A stretch of 42,825 nt of DNA from a virus. Location of the stretch: IMG/VR virus record IMGVR_UViG_3300004770_000037, positions 1-42,825 of that record; one strand, given 5' to 3'. The position numbers were made by a program, and so were the translations under genes. Below are positions 21,523-32,500 of the stretch, piece by piece. The stretch's first letter is position 1, and every line of letters starts with the position of its first letter. The notes beneath the pieces were generated by a model that was given only the letters and a program-made list of their open reading frames with translations, was not told where the DNA came from and did not search any database.

Positions 21523-24360
21523 CTAATTCCAGTAACAGCCCTCAGCGCGAATGCGCTGGGGTTTCGAGTTGGCAGTGCGGACGCGGCACAACATGGCGGT
21601 CGATCCACCAGTCAAGGTGACCGCCCCGCTGATGATGTTGTCGTTGGCGGTGCTCGACCACGGTTCATTCTTGGACAAGGTGACGGTGTTCCAGGTGGTA
21701 CCGCCGTTGCTGGAGATATCAGCCAACAGATCGGTGTTCAGTGCCACCGTGCCGTTGACATCCAGGTGCCGCAGCACAATGTGGCCAATACTTGGTGTGC
21801 CATTCATGGCTGTCAGTGCTTGGGTTTGAAGCGAGAACCCGGTGCCAAGCGAGGTGGCAGCGGTGGGCGGCGTGAAGGCACCCGACCACCGAGCGGTGTT
21901 GCTGAACCGCCATTCATCCATCAGGCCATAGAACCAAGAGCCGCCGCCGACGTCGTTGCCCATTAGGAATTTGCCATCAATCAGCTGATTGCTGTTGCTG
22001 TAGGTTCCAGCAGGCTGCCCCCCCACATATAACGTGAAGACGCCATTGCTGCGGACCAAGGCCACATGGGTATAGACCCCCGCCGTCAGTGCAATGCTCG
22101 AGGTAATAGCAGTGGAACCGTTGATGTTTACTGTCGGATAACCCGAGGTATTGATGGACAACAAAACCCCACCGGTTGAGCCGGTATTGGCCCTGGTATC
22201 GAACACAGGGCGCGATGCGCTAAAGTTGGTTGGATTGACCCAACCATCTGCCGTCATATCCCCCAGCCAAACCGTGGCTAGATTGGAGGTGCTTGACAGC
22301 TTGGTCGACGTGCCATTGAACGACAGGCCATAGGTGCCAAACTTGGCGGTCCCGTAAGAGCCGTTAGACAGCGTTGCCGTGATGGCGTTGCTGGAACTGT
22401 CGGTGACATTGTTGTCGAAATGGAACAGAGCCCCGGTATTGATATCGGTCGCGCTATCTGCAAAAGACTGGCTGGGACTAGACAGCGTAAAGGCCGCTGT
22501 CGGAGGGGTGAAATTTGCAGTGTAGCGGGCATACTGACTGATCCTAACTTCGTCGGCAGACCAACCGACATTGGCCCCGCCACTTGCCCCGGCATTCGGG
22601 TCATAATTGAGGTGAAAGTACCCGTCCGAGAAATTGGTGGAGACCGATGCAGATGTCCCCGTATAGGTTCCATCCACATAGACCTTCAATGTCCCGCTAT
22701 AACGGACGATGGCCAGATGGTGCCAAGCGCCAGCTGTAGGCGTATTGAACGTGATATAAGACGTTCCAGCCGTTTGGATGTTGAGCGTGGTCGAACTGGT
22801 GGTTTGTACTAAAAATCCACTGCTCGTATTGCCACTGCGAGTGGACATCAGCACACCACTGGTATAGCTCACGCCACTTCCCGTAAAATATACATTCATC
22901 TCGACAGTGAAATCACCGGATAGGCCAAGCTGTCCGCCCGTGTAAGACAGGTATTGAGTGTTTGCGGATAAATAAGCCGCCCCAGTTCCGAACTTAACCG
23001 TACCGCTGGGAAAGGTGACCGTTCCAACATTGGTGAAGACAACGCCGGTCGAAGAGCTATCTGTGGCATTGCCATCGAAATGGAAGAGCGCCTTGGTGTA
23101 GGGATCGACCGAATAATAATAGTTGGTGTACCACTTGTTGGTCGCATCGTAGGTTTGGCCGACGCTGTTATAGCCATCGGTGCCGGTCTGATCGTTGAAG
23201 GCATCGATCTGGCCATTATAGATGTGCCCCGCCGAACTGGTGAGGCCAAGGCCACGGATGCCAGTGATTGCCGTGTTGATGTTGGCGATGGGGTCATAGC
23301 CGTTGATCACCGGAACCGAGAATGCGCCCGTATTGTTCAAAAATGTGTTCGACACACCAGAACCGGTGCCAAGCTGGGTGACGGGAATGGTGCCCCCACT
23401 GCCCAAGGTGGCCAACCCATTGGCAGCCCCAGCCATATACGGTAAGCCGTTGGCCGTCTGGTAAGAAATCACCTTCCAATTGCCGCTGCCCAGGGCCAGG
23501 ACCACAGCACTATCGCCCGCAGCGGTCAGCATGTTGTTGCCGTTATTGGGCAGAATCAGGCCGGTGCCGTTGTTGGTCAGCACCAGCGCCCCGGCGAAGG
23601 TGACGATCTTGATTTGACCAGCTTGGGCCGAGCTGCCAAAGCTGGTGATGGTGGTGCTGCCGGTGACGGTAATCGCCGGGGCCGCAACCGAGCCCAGATC
23701 GGTGGTGGACGCACTGGCGATGCTGCCGGTGCCCAATACCGCTGGGCTGGAATTCACCCACCAATTGCCCGCCCCATCGGTCACGAAGTCGGCAGCGAAG
23801 CCAACCGGAATGGTTATGCCAACCCCTGCGCTGCCACCGTTGATCTTATCGGTACCGTTGATGGAAATGGTGATCGCGCCCCCTTGGGCGAACACATCAA
23901 AGCCGAAGCCGTTATAAAAACCGGTGGTCTGGGCCACGGTATAGGTGGCAGACGCGGTGGCGACGAACATGGAATAATGGTTGGTGCCACTGATGCCTTG
24001 CGTCGACCCAGACGCCAGCACTGGCGAGTTTCCCGCCGCTTGCTTGCTGGTTTCATCCAGATTGAACAAGACGATCCACGCACTGTCGGCCTGATCGCGG
24101 ATTTTTAAGGTGTTGGTGGTGGTGTCGTGCCAAACCACCCCCGCCAACGATGACAACCCCAACCCGGCAGCGGTCGGGGCCGTAGTCCCGGAATTGACCG
24201 TTTCCAGCGTTGCCATTGCCGCATTAAGGTCGTTGAGCAGGGTCAAGCCCGGCAATGGCCCGGTGGTCGGAATGGTAACGGCATTTTGTGCGGACCACGC
24301 TGTGGTTTGCAGCATGAGCATGGCCAGAAGGCCAAGCATCAAGCGTTTAAAGTGCGTCAT
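21523..24360 (-). CDS. Tail fibre with two LamG-like domains and signal-like N-terminus
   Basis: A 945-aa putative receptor-binding protein. About residues 430-640 and 655-860 are two concanavalin/LamG-like domains, each opening with an ALFHFD-n-N-TDSS motif and carrying FTVEMNVYFTG or MTADGWVNPTN, then HHLAIVRYSG or THVALVRSNG, then LKVYVDG or FTLYVGG, ending in DEVRISQYARYTANFTPP or DEWRFSNTARWSGAFTPP. The N-terminus has a clear Sec-type signal (RLMLGLLAMLMLQTTAWSA), odd for a virion protein assembled in the cytoplasm. AAGGATA precedes the ATG, two bases after the upstream stop, so the start is firm. Confidence 0.85.
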   Translation of the reverse strand: MTHFKRLMLGLLAMLMLQTTAWSAQNAVTIPTTGPLPGLTLLNDLNAAMATLETVNSGTTAPTAAGLGLSSLAGVVWHDTTTNTLKIRDQADSAWIVLFNLDETSKQAAGNSPVLASGSTQGISGTNHYSMFVATASATYTVAQTTGFYNGFGFDVFAQGGAITISINGTDKINGGSAGVGITIPVGFAADFVTDGAGNWWVNSSPAVLGTGSIASASTTDLGSVAAPAITVTGSTTITSFGSSAQAGQIKIVTFAGALVLTNNGTGLILPNNGNNMLTAAGDSAVVLALGSGNWKVISYQTANGLPYMAGAANGLATLGSGGTIPVTQLGTGSGVSNTFLNNTGAFSVPVINGYDPIANINTAITGIRGLGLTSSAGHIYNGQIDAFNDQTGTDGYNSVGQTYDATNKWYTNYYYSVDPYTKALFHFDGNATDSSSTGVVFTNVGTVTFPSGTVKFGTGAAYLSANTQYLSYTGGQLGLSGDFTVEMNVYFTGSGVSYTSGVLMSTRSGNTSSGFLVQTTSSTTLNIQTAGTSYITFNTPTAGAWHHLAIVRYSGTLKVYVDGTYTGTSASVSTNFSDGYFHLNYDPNAGASGGANVGWSADEVRISQYARYTANFTPPTAAFTLSSPSQSFADSATDINTGALFHFDNNVTDSSSNAITATLSNGSYGTAKFGTYGLSFNGTSTKLSSTSNLATVWLGDMTADGWVNPTNFSASRPVFDTRANTGSTGGVLLSINTSGYPTVNINGSTAITSSIALTAGVYTHVALVRSNGVFTLYVGGQPAGTYSNSNQLIDGKFLMGNDVGGGSWFYGLMDEWRFSNTARWSGAFTPPTAATSLGTGFSLQTQALTAMNGTPSIGHIVLRHLDVNGTVALNTDLLADISSNGGTTWNTVTLSKNEPWSSTANDNIISGAVTLTGGSTAMLCRVRTANSKPQRIRAEGCYWN

Positions 24361-24362
24361 CG

Positions 24363-27300
24363 TCAGTATCCTTGTGCTGTGACGTAAATGGTGCGGGCGA
24401 CATTGGAGCCGCCGTTGGTAACGGTGAAAATCACTTGAGACATGGTAACGGTGAAGGTCACCACGTCACCCACCTGCTCGTTTTGAATCGAGTATTGGAT
24501 ATGGGGGGTGGTCATGGTTCCGGGGGCGCCATTGAACGGCGCGTTGATTCCATTTTGCTTAAAGACCAGAGTGGCTGGGCCGGATGTGGTGGTGGTCACC
24601 TGGTATTTATCAACCCGATCCGGGACGTCGACCAAGAAGGTAAAGCCACTGCATTTGACGCTGATATTGCTGTCAGATGTGGTCAGCAGCAGCCGCGCCT
24701 TGATGCCCTTGAACTGATAAGACCCCGGCGCCCAATTTTGCCATGCGGCAAAGGTTACGCCATCTTGTGACAGACTAACCTGTGGGATCACCTTGGCGAT
24801 ACCGCCCGTGTTGTAAGACATCACATCGGCTACTTTGGTGATATCTGCTACCGTGGTCAAATCCAGTGAATTGATGTCAAAGGCGATGACATTGCCCAGG
24901 GTGATTTCAACCCTACATACCGCAGGGCAAGCCAGAGTGACGCCGGTACTGGATTGATAGGTTCCACTGGCAGCAACGCCACCATCCATCATGATGTCTG
25001 AAGTCTTGGTAATATCGGTGTCAATCAACACATCTCCACCTTCCAGGGCCAGATAGCCGCTGCTGATGAAGGTATTGCTGAAGGTTCCGGGCCAATTCAG
25101 TGCCGCCTGGTCACTGGTGACGATGACATTGGATGTCAAAACGGAACCCGCCACACCCAAAGATATGGGGTGCGCCGAATACAGCGTCGGACCATTGGGA
25201 ACCTGATAGCGGGCGGCAACCCAATACAGGCCATCACCGATCATGGCGCTTTCGCCCACGGTCGGGTTCCCGAGAATCTGCCCCGTCGCCCATGACGACC
25301 CCAGCCGAACTTCATAATCAATCCGCCGCGGGTCGTTGACCGGCGTCCAAATCAACTTGAATTGATCTGCCACATAAACAGTCGCCAGGTTGGTTACATC
25401 CGGCGGCGTTTCTTGGCCCAAGATGGTGTAGGAATAAGGCTCGACGTCGGACAAACCCTGCATCGCCCCACCGAAGGCGTTGAACGATAGCAGCTTGACC
25501 TTCAAAGTCTTGCCGATCTGCGATGCGGTGTAGGGGATTTTAAACACCGACTTGTCCATCAACACCATAGGTGCGCCCACTTTGTGAGCGGCATTGGCGG
25601 TGCTGAAACCACCCCGACGCAGGTAAGACAACGTATAGGCGTTGGCCCCGGTCAGATTGGCGGTGGCATAGGATACAATTTCGCCGTCAACCCAAACGCT
25701 GGTGTTGAAGCTGTCGGCATCGGTTTGCGAGCCGGACAGGATCTGACCGTTCTCGACCAATTGCAGGCTTAGCGAATTCACCGTGTCGGGATCACGCCCC
25801 GCAGACAACGCCGAGGTCAGCGACCCAATGCGGGCGCGGCCGGTAATGTTGCCCTGATAGGCATAGGTTTCGTCATCCGATGATACCCAGACCTGGGCAC
25901 CGGCCCAATTGGGACCGCCATTGGTGTACAGCCAGACTTCCATTGCTCCCGATTGCACCAATTCCAACGGGGCCTCGAAGATCACTGGGGTATCGACGCT
26001 GCCGGGAAGAATGGTGTATTTGCGCCCCGTGGATTGGGCGGCGGCCACCGCATAATTTACGGCGGTCCCGGCGCCGGTCTGAATCTCTTCAAAGGCAAAG
26101 GTCAGTGTACCATCCGACTGTTCGGTGATTTCGGTGACGCGTACCGGCAATGCCGGAACTCCCGACACCGCCGAAGCAACCGTGCCTAAGTCACCGATTT
26201 CCACACGGCAGCAATGTTCGCCCACAGTGCCCTGCCAGGTTCCCGGCTGGCGCGAGCGCTGCAATAACAATTGTGCCGACATCCGAGCGGCGGTAGCCGT
26301 GGCAAACAAATGGGCTTGACGCGACTGATCGGGGTTGAGGCCATATTGTTGGATGGCGGCCATATCTTGGGCCGTCACCGGTTCCGGCGCATAGGCATTC
26401 GCCCGGTTCAGATATTCGATGGTGACCTGATTGGGCAAATCGGCAGGATCAGCGCGGGTGCCGACCAAGGGGTCTGACACTTGACTGCCCGACGCCGTCG
26501 AAGCGTTGGAGACGGGCAGCCAATCATCATCGGTAAAGGCAAAAACCGACGGATAGGGGCTATAGGTGGAAACATCCAGATCGCCGCGCGGCAAGAAATT
26601 TAAAGTGGTAGTCCAGGCAATATCGGTGTTGGTGAAAGTGGCCAAATCGGACAGAATTTGAGCGCAGGTGGTTTGCTCGGTATAGGCGGCCGAAATCCCC
26701 AAGCCCAAGACGGTGGACCACAGATAAAACTTACTCAAATCACCAATCAAAGCGGAAGGGAACAGCTCCCCCATACCCCAAATTTTATTGGTCAACAGCA
26801 GGCTGACCACGTCAGCGGGATTGGCGTCATACCATCCGGCACTGGGGTTGGAGAGGAACCCAAAGACCTCGACCGAGTGGTTGGGAAGCGCTGCGGTCGA
26901 CCCAAGATCCAGGGTCAAATTGGCAATATAGGCCAAGCCGTTATAATTCAGCGCCTGCGATGCGGTCGGCGCATTTCCCGCATTATAATTGATGGTGATG
27001 CCTTGTCCGGCATTGGCCGAATTGAAGGTATAGGTGCCGTTGTTGACCGCGTATTGATCTGCCAGCGTGGGGTTTCCAGTAACCTTGGTAAAGATCAAGC
27101 CACCGCTGCTGGTTACGCCATTGTCGTTCCACGGCGTGCCGGTATAGTTGACCTTGACCTGAAGTGCGCCGCTGCTGGGAATAACATGCGGTTCCGATAC
27201 CGCTTTCCAATTGTTGAGCGATGACCAGCCCGCTTGCGGATAGGTGCCGGTGAACACCGTATATCCCAGATTGACGGCCGTATGGGCGGTAGCGCCCTGC

Positions 27301-27593
27301 CAAATGGTGCCGATTCCGGTGATGGGACCTTCGCATAGGCCAAACTGGACGCCATCGGTATAAGTATAGGTGCTCGAGGTTGGAGAACTGCCGCCCCCCT
27401 TGCCGCCGCCACCGCTACTGGAATGGGCAATGGCCTGAAAATTATTCGACCAAATGGCATTGGGCGGCAAAATTGTTGAGCCAAACACAATGGCCACGGC
27501 CTTGCCAAACACTGAGGTCTGGATATTGACACCGGACGCCGCCGTCGGTTGCGCCGCTTGCGCTGGTTGTCCACCACCAAACAGGCCACCCAT
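24363..27593 (-). CDS. Tail tip / host specificity protein, gpJ/GTA type
   Basis: A 1076-aa baseplate hub protein. It begins with a Gly-rich N-terminus and VFGKAVAIVFGSTILPPNAIWSNNF, then DGVQFGLCEGPITGIGTIW, the usual opening of GTA/lambda-J-like tail tip proteins in alphaproteobacterial phages. The middle carries the phage-tail domain (VTIEYLNRANAYAPEPV and ARMSAQLLLQRSRQPGTW). FN3-like repeats follow, and a C-terminal receptor-facing region. It caps the tail below the NlpC/P60 gene product. The start at 27593 overlaps the upstream stop (TAATG); a GTG at 27608 is less likely. Confidence 0.9.
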   Translation of the reverse strand: MGGLFGGGQPAQAAQPTAASGVNIQTSVFGKAVAIVFGSTILPPNAIWSNNFQAIAHSSSGGGGKGGGSSPTSSTYTYTDGVQFGLCEGPITGIGTIWQGATAHTAVNLGYTVFTGTYPQAGWSSLNNWKAVSEPHVIPSSGALQVKVNYTGTPWNDNGVTSSGGLIFTKVTGNPTLADQYAVNNGTYTFNSANAGQGITINYNAGNAPTASQALNYNGLAYIANLTLDLGSTAALPNHSVEVFGFLSNPSAGWYDANPADVVSLLLTNKIWGMGELFPSALIGDLSKFYLWSTVLGLGISAAYTEQTTCAQILSDLATFTNTDIAWTTTLNFLPRGDLDVSTYSPYPSVFAFTDDDWLPVSNASTASGSQVSDPLVGTRADPADLPNQVTIEYLNRANAYAPEPVTAQDMAAIQQYGLNPDQSRQAHLFATATAARMSAQLLLQRSRQPGTWQGTVGEHCCRVEIGDLGTVASAVSGVPALPVRVTEITEQSDGTLTFAFEEIQTGAGTAVNYAVAAAQSTGRKYTILPGSVDTPVIFEAPLELVQSGAMEVWLYTNGGPNWAGAQVWVSSDDETYAYQGNITGRARIGSLTSALSAGRDPDTVNSLSLQLVENGQILSGSQTDADSFNTSVWVDGEIVSYATANLTGANAYTLSYLRRGGFSTANAAHKVGAPMVLMDKSVFKIPYTASQIGKTLKVKLLSFNAFGGAMQGLSDVEPYSYTILGQETPPDVTNLATVYVADQFKLIWTPVNDPRRIDYEVRLGSSWATGQILGNPTVGESAMIGDGLYWVAARYQVPNGPTLYSAHPISLGVAGSVLTSNVIVTSDQAALNWPGTFSNTFISSGYLALEGGDVLIDTDITKTSDIMMDGGVAASGTYQSSTGVTLACPAVCRVEITLGNVIAFDINSLDLTTVADITKVADVMSYNTGGIAKVIPQVSLSQDGVTFAAWQNWAPGSYQFKGIKARLLLTTSDSNISVKCSGFTFLVDVPDRVDKYQVTTTTSGPATLVFKQNGINAPFNGAPGTMTTPHIQYSIQNEQVGDVVTFTVTMSQVIFTVTNGGSNVARTIYVTAQGY

Positions 27594-28051
27594 TACACTT
27601 TGCCCCACAGGGTGAAAAAGCGCGGGGCGCGGTTGATCAGAAGTTCCTTACAAAACGGTTCGCGGGCTGCATCGGTTGGCACTACGGCCTTTTGCCCATC
27701 CGATACCGCATGGATCACATGGGGCCAGTCGACAACGATAGCCCCGTGCGAATGGCTGCGACCGATCTTGAACAGGACAAAATCTCCAGGCTGCGGCGGT
27801 CCAGCACATTCCTGGGCATGGGCCAGAACCATGTCCAGATAGGCCTCGCGCGTTTGGTGCAGGTGAAATTGATGGGAATAGGGATCAAGCGGAATATGCG
27901 GAATCATCCCCGCCGATTCGTAAACGGCGGCGGGCAATTGGGCGCAATCGACCCCGATGCCTTTAAGTCTGGCCTGCGAATGATAGGGCGTCCCCAGCCA
28001 AGACTTGGCTTCGTCCACCACCCTTTGGCGCTGTTCGAGTTCTGTCATCAT
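27593..28051 (-). CDS. NlpC/P60 tail assembly peptidase
   Basis: A 152-aa cysteine peptidase of the NlpC/P60 fold. C36 in GVDCAQ, H102 in SHGAIVV and H114 in HVIHAV form the expected triad. In siphoviruses this tail-tip component probably cuts peptidoglycan during DNA entry (lambda gpK, GTA gp14). Starts with two ATGs; the first overlaps the upstream stop as ATGA. Confidence 0.92.
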   Translation of the reverse strand: MMTELEQRQRVVDEAKSWLGTPYHSQARLKGIGVDCAQLPAAVYESAGMIPHIPLDPYSHQFHLHQTREAYLDMVLAHAQECAGPPQPGDFVLFKIGRSHSHGAIVVDWPHVIHAVSDGQKAVVPTDAAREPFCKELLINRAPRFFTLWGKV

Positions 28052-28938
28052 TGGGTTTGACTCGGCAAGGGGACGTAAGGATGCCCCCGGAAGTTGGCGA
28101 TGTTGTTGAATTTCGGGCAGCCTTGCGGCCCAAAGGTTTTGTCGCAGCCGGGCAAGATAGTGAAGCTATCGCCAGCGGCGGGCGCGGTATGAAAGGGGGT
28201 TGCCAAAGTCAGGGTGCCCGGCACCCATGCCTCGACAGTGCGTGAAAATCCATTCAGCGCCCCGCTGGTGAAGGTGATCGCCCCGTGAACATAATAATCT
28301 TGACCCTGCGGCAAGGTGGTCTTCAGCACCAGGGCCGTTGACCCCGACGTCACCGTGCTGGACGCCACCAGAGTTGACAGGGTGATGCCGCAGGCCTGAT
28401 CGCCCAAGCAGCACTGACAGGAGGGCTGGTACAGATTGCGCGGGATCATCCGCTGCAGGATCTTCATCGGACTGTTGACCGAGAACACCATGTCGGCACC
28501 GCCGCCATCGATGGCGCCGATTTGACCGGTGAAGCGGGGCAGCACCCCGACCGGCACCAGGGGCCAGTATTGACCGGTCAGCGGCAGCGCGAAATAGGCG
28601 CGGGAATATTGCAGCCATGCCCCTTGGAACACGCCGATGCGCCGGGCTTCGCCCCACGGAACCCCTTTGATGGTCGAGGTTCCGGGCATGATCTGGACAT
28701 AAAATGTATCGACATCGGTGCCCAACTTCTGATGCAAGGTCGAACGCTGACCGTCCTTGCCCCAAAAGGGGCCAGCCAGGGCACCGCAGGAATAGGTGTT
28801 GCCGTTCCACAGCACATCGGCATCGCCACCGGAGTAATAGGTAATGGTGCCGTCAGCCAGGGTCAGGGCATACAAATCCACAGCCAGAAACACCCTGCTG
28901 GCCAGCAGGTTGATGAGGGACGTCGATGCGGTTTTCAT
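28048..28938 (-). CDS. DUF2163 / BR0599-type tail tip protein
   Basis: A 296-aa distal tail component equivalent to GTA gp13. The N-terminal DUF2163 part (LINLLASRVFLAVDLYALTL, YYSGGDADV) is followed by the C-terminal BR0599-like part with its cysteine cluster (CQCCLGDQACG) and GCDKTFGPQGCPKFNNIANF with GHPYVP. The cysteines probably bind iron or form a metal centre as in related hub proteins. Overlaps its neighbours by ATGA at both ends. Confidence 0.92.
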   Translation of the reverse strand: MKTASTSLINLLASRVFLAVDLYALTLADGTITYYSGGDADVLWNGNTYSCGALAGPFWGKDGQRSTLHQKLGTDVDTFYVQIMPGTSTIKGVPWGEARRIGVFQGAWLQYSRAYFALPLTGQYWPLVPVGVLPRFTGQIGAIDGGGADMVFSVNSPMKILQRMIPRNLYQPSCQCCLGDQACGITLSTLVASSTVTSGSTALVLKTTLPQGQDYYVHGAITFTSGALNGFSRTVEAWVPGTLTLATPFHTAPAAGDSFTILPGCDKTFGPQGCPKFNNIANFRGHPYVPLPSQTQ

Positions 28939-29543
28939 TTGACGCTTTGGAAGCCCACCTTCTGGGCGGAATAAAGCTGGCTCATGAACAAATCGAATTC
29001 CAAGGTGTCGGTGGTGAAGCGGCAGGGAAAATAATAGGAATAGCTGACGGCAATGGCCTGACCGGCACTGGGGGCTGTGGCAAAGACCAAGGTGCCGGGG
29101 GCAGCCGATCCATAGGCGTTGACGGTGTAAGATCCAGCCGAGACCGGCACCCCCGCCACCGTCACCTGGGTAACGGCATTGGGGGCAAAAATCGGCTCGA
29201 CCGAACCACCCAAAACCCGCACCAATTGGAAACTGGTGGTGCTGCCGTCGCCAGCCCCAACGCCTTGGCCGGTGACGCTGTTATCGTTGGGGGCGGGATA
29301 CAGAAACACCTGCGCCTGCCCTGCCATTTGATTGAAAAACCCCAACAGGGTTTGAAATTCCAAATCGGTCGGATCGGCACGCAGAAAGTCATAGCCCAAT
29401 TCCCAGCTATATTGCGGATAGGTCCACAGCTGAATGCGGGTTTCTTTGCCAGAGACCGCCGCTTGGACATTGGTCGACCAATGGGCGGTGCGCTTGGCCG
29501 GGAAGTTGATGCCGGACAAGACGGGGAAAATCGGTGTGGTCAT
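28935..29543 (-). CDS. DUF2460 distal tail protein
   Basis: A 202-aa homologue of GTA gp12 / phage distal tail protein. Typical segments are GINFPAKRTAHWSTNVQAAV, PQYSWELGYDFLR and the C-terminal FPCRFTTDTLEFD. It forms the ring joining the tail tube to the hub. It lies three bases after the tape measure gene and overlaps the DUF2163 gene by ATGA. Confidence 0.92.
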   Translation of the reverse strand: MTTPIFPVLSGINFPAKRTAHWSTNVQAAVSGKETRIQLWTYPQYSWELGYDFLRADPTDLEFQTLLGFFNQMAGQAQVFLYPAPNDNSVTGQGVGAGDGSTTSFQLVRVLGGSVEPIFAPNAVTQVTVAGVPVSAGSYTVNAYGSAAPGTLVFATAPSAGQAIAVSYSYYFPCRFTTDTLEFDLFMSQLYSAQKVGFQSVK

Positions 29544-29546
29544 GGT

Positions 29547-32500
29547 TTAGCGTCCAAACGGTGTCAGACGGGCACCCATGGCCAGCTGGCCTTGAATGGT
29601 TTTCATCAATGGCGATCCGGCACGGGTCAGCATGTTGTTGAAACTGGCCGCGTCGTTGGCTTGAATGGTGATGTGGGTGACCGACTGACCACCGCCCGGA
29701 CTGCCACCGCCCAAGGGGGCATTCGCATTGCTGGGGGCGGACAGGTTGGTATTGGCGGCCTGGGCAAAGCCAGGCGGCAGCCCGAAGCTGGGCATACCAT
29801 CCAGGATCGAACGCAGCGGATTGGCGATATGCGCGGGCAGCACCATTTCATCTTTGTGCAGTTCAGTCACGGCACCATCAAACGGCACCTTGTCCCAACC
29901 ACCCGCCGCCGAGGCCATCGGCAAAAAGGCCATGGCGGTGGCAAAGGTTTCCGCCCCCACTGCCGGGGCCATCGCCCAACCCACCACCGGAATGGCCGCG
30001 ACCGAGGCCATGGCGGCAGCTGCGGCTTCGGCCGCATAGGCCGGGATGATGGCCGCCGCTTGCAACTTGGCGGCAGTCACCGATGCCGCTGCTGCCGTAT
30101 CTTCGGCGGTGGAGCGTTCGGCAGAACCGGCTACGGTTTCCGCCGTCTTGCCGGTTTCTAAACCCAACCACCCCGCCACTTGCGCGGCAATGCGGCCAAA
30201 GAACCCCGCCTGCCCCGCCGTATCCGCCGAGGTGCGGGCGGCAGTGCCAGACACCGTGGCTGCCGTCTTGCTATGTTCGGCAAACAAGGTGGCCAGCACG
30301 CCACCGGTAGCGGTCTTTTGGTCCGAGGCCAGCCCCAAGGCATTGACCAATAATTTATGTTGCAGCCATTTGGCCAGGGCGGAGATTTCCTCACCCACCA
30401 TGCTTTGCGCCATGCGCGACATGGCCTGTTTGGCGGTCTGGGTGCCCATGACCATGCCTTGAATACTGGTATCGAAGGCGCGCGACACCGGGGCCAGCGC
30501 TTGGTCCCAGGCTTGCAAGGTTTCATCCGCCGCCTTTTTCTGCGCCTTGGCCATGTCCCGCGCGGATTTGTCCATATCCGCGCCGTGCTGGGCATCCAAC
30601 GCCGCCAAGCGGCCATACATTTGCTGCCAGGCGGCGGTGCCTTGATCCAAGCTGGCCAGCTGATCGGCCAGGATTTGGCGGTCGGATTCATAGGCGGCGT
30701 TGGTCAGACTGTCGAGAATGGCAATCTTTTGCTGTTCGGTGATCTTGCCTTCGGCCACTTCCGCTTCCAGCCGATCACGATCCGACTGCAAGCCGATATG
30801 CGCCAGCGTCTGCAAGGTATCGGCCTGGGCGCGGGCAATGCCGTCCTGTTCGGCCTGATATTCCTTATAGGATTGCAGCATGCGGCCCAATGTCGTCTTG
30901 TATTCCGACGACATCGCGCCCCAGGTTTGAAAGGCGTATTGAACCTCGGCCGAGATAGCATCGACCCGTTCAATCGACCCGGCGCGGGCGGCATTGCTGG
31001 ATTCTTCCAATTGGCGCAATTGGCCTTGGCGCTCTTGCTCTTGCGCCGTCGCTGCATCTTTTTGAGCTTGCTTGGCCTTAGCCTGCGATGCCAGAGCCAT
31101 CGCCTTTTCAGTTTCGGCCAAACGCTGTTGCATCAACCCCATCATCACCGAGTTTTCTTCCAAACCCTCGGCCCGTTCATCGGCAATTTTTTGCCGCCAA
31201 AATTCGGCTTCAATGGCATGGTCATCGGCCAGCCAATTTTGTTTCAACGCCTTTTTTTGCGCCAGTTCGCTTTGGAATTCAGCCAGCGCCTGCGATGATC
31301 CGCCTTTGGATAAATCTTCGGCATGCTCGGGCGGCGGTGTATTGGGGGATTCTGCCCGCGTGTCTTTGGGCGCATCCGGCACCGCAACCTTGCCGCCCGC
31401 GCTGGCCGTTGCCCAATCCTTGGCCCCTTTGATGGCGCGGTCCAGGGCGTCGGAATATGACACCACGCCGTCATAGGCTTCATGCCAGGCCGTGGTAATT
31501 TCCGATAAGGCATAGGCTTGAGACGCATGCAGCTCTTCGGATTTCGGCACCATCTGGGTGAAGCGGTCGGATACACCGTCCATCCAGTGTCCCAACTGAT
31601 TCCACCACCACAAATATTGTGGGTCGACGGTGGCAATACGGTCCTGACTGGCCTTGATGTTGGCCATGGTCGACGCGTTGATGCGGTCGACTTCGTTAAA
31701 GGCATGACTGACTTTGCCAGCACCTTGGGCGATTCCATCCATGGCCTTGATGCCGACGGCACCAAACACCTGCATGATATCGGCTGATTTCTGGGTGCCA
31801 TTGCGCACGTCATTCAAGCGCTGGGCAAAGGCATCCATCACAGCCGGGGCATCGCCCGCGCCCAGCCCCCGGACTTCGATACCATAGGCTTTCAAGACGT
31901 CGCGCGCCTTTTGCGCTTCCGCCGTCTGCGCCGTCAGCACCGTGGCCATTTGGGTCATCATGGCCGAGGCATCATCGCCAGAAATCTTATAATCGCGCGC
32001 GACATCGCTCAAATGCTGGAACGCCTGCGCCCCTTCGCCATATTGCAAGGCTAAGACCCGCAAGCTTTCCGCCTGCGCCAAATTCTCTGCCGACTGCAAT
32101 TGCTGCAAGGCCGCAATACCGGAAATTTTGTTTAGCCATTGGTCTGCGGCTTCAGCCGCATGGTACAAAGCCGACCCGACCTCATAGACCGCAAACGCCG
32201 CCAACGATGCTGCGCCCAACGCCTCCAAAGCCAAGGCTGCCGTTCCCAAGGCGGGAGCCGCAGCGGCCCAGGCAGCCCGCAAGCTGATGGCGGCAACGCC
32301 AACCTCGGCGGTGTCTTTACCCAACTCCTCCAGCTTGTCGATCAAATCATCGGTCACATGGGCAATGGCAGTGTCCCCCATCACCGACAGGATGTGCCCT
32401 CCCATGCTTTGCACATGCCCACCCACCACGTCGCTGGTGGCCTGAAAATGGTCGGAAATCTGATCAAGATGCGCCTTGGTCACATCTTCGGCTTCCGACA

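Noticed and set aside
21541-21562. CAGCGC-GAAT-GCGCTG hairpin at the end of the tail fibre gene
   Set aside because: Perfect short palindrome but inside coding sequence and without a T-run.
28926-30161. Long rightward frame opposite the tail genes
   Set aside because: Antisense shadow of DUF2460 and tape measure coding sequence; Gly/His/Arg-rich composition without motifs.
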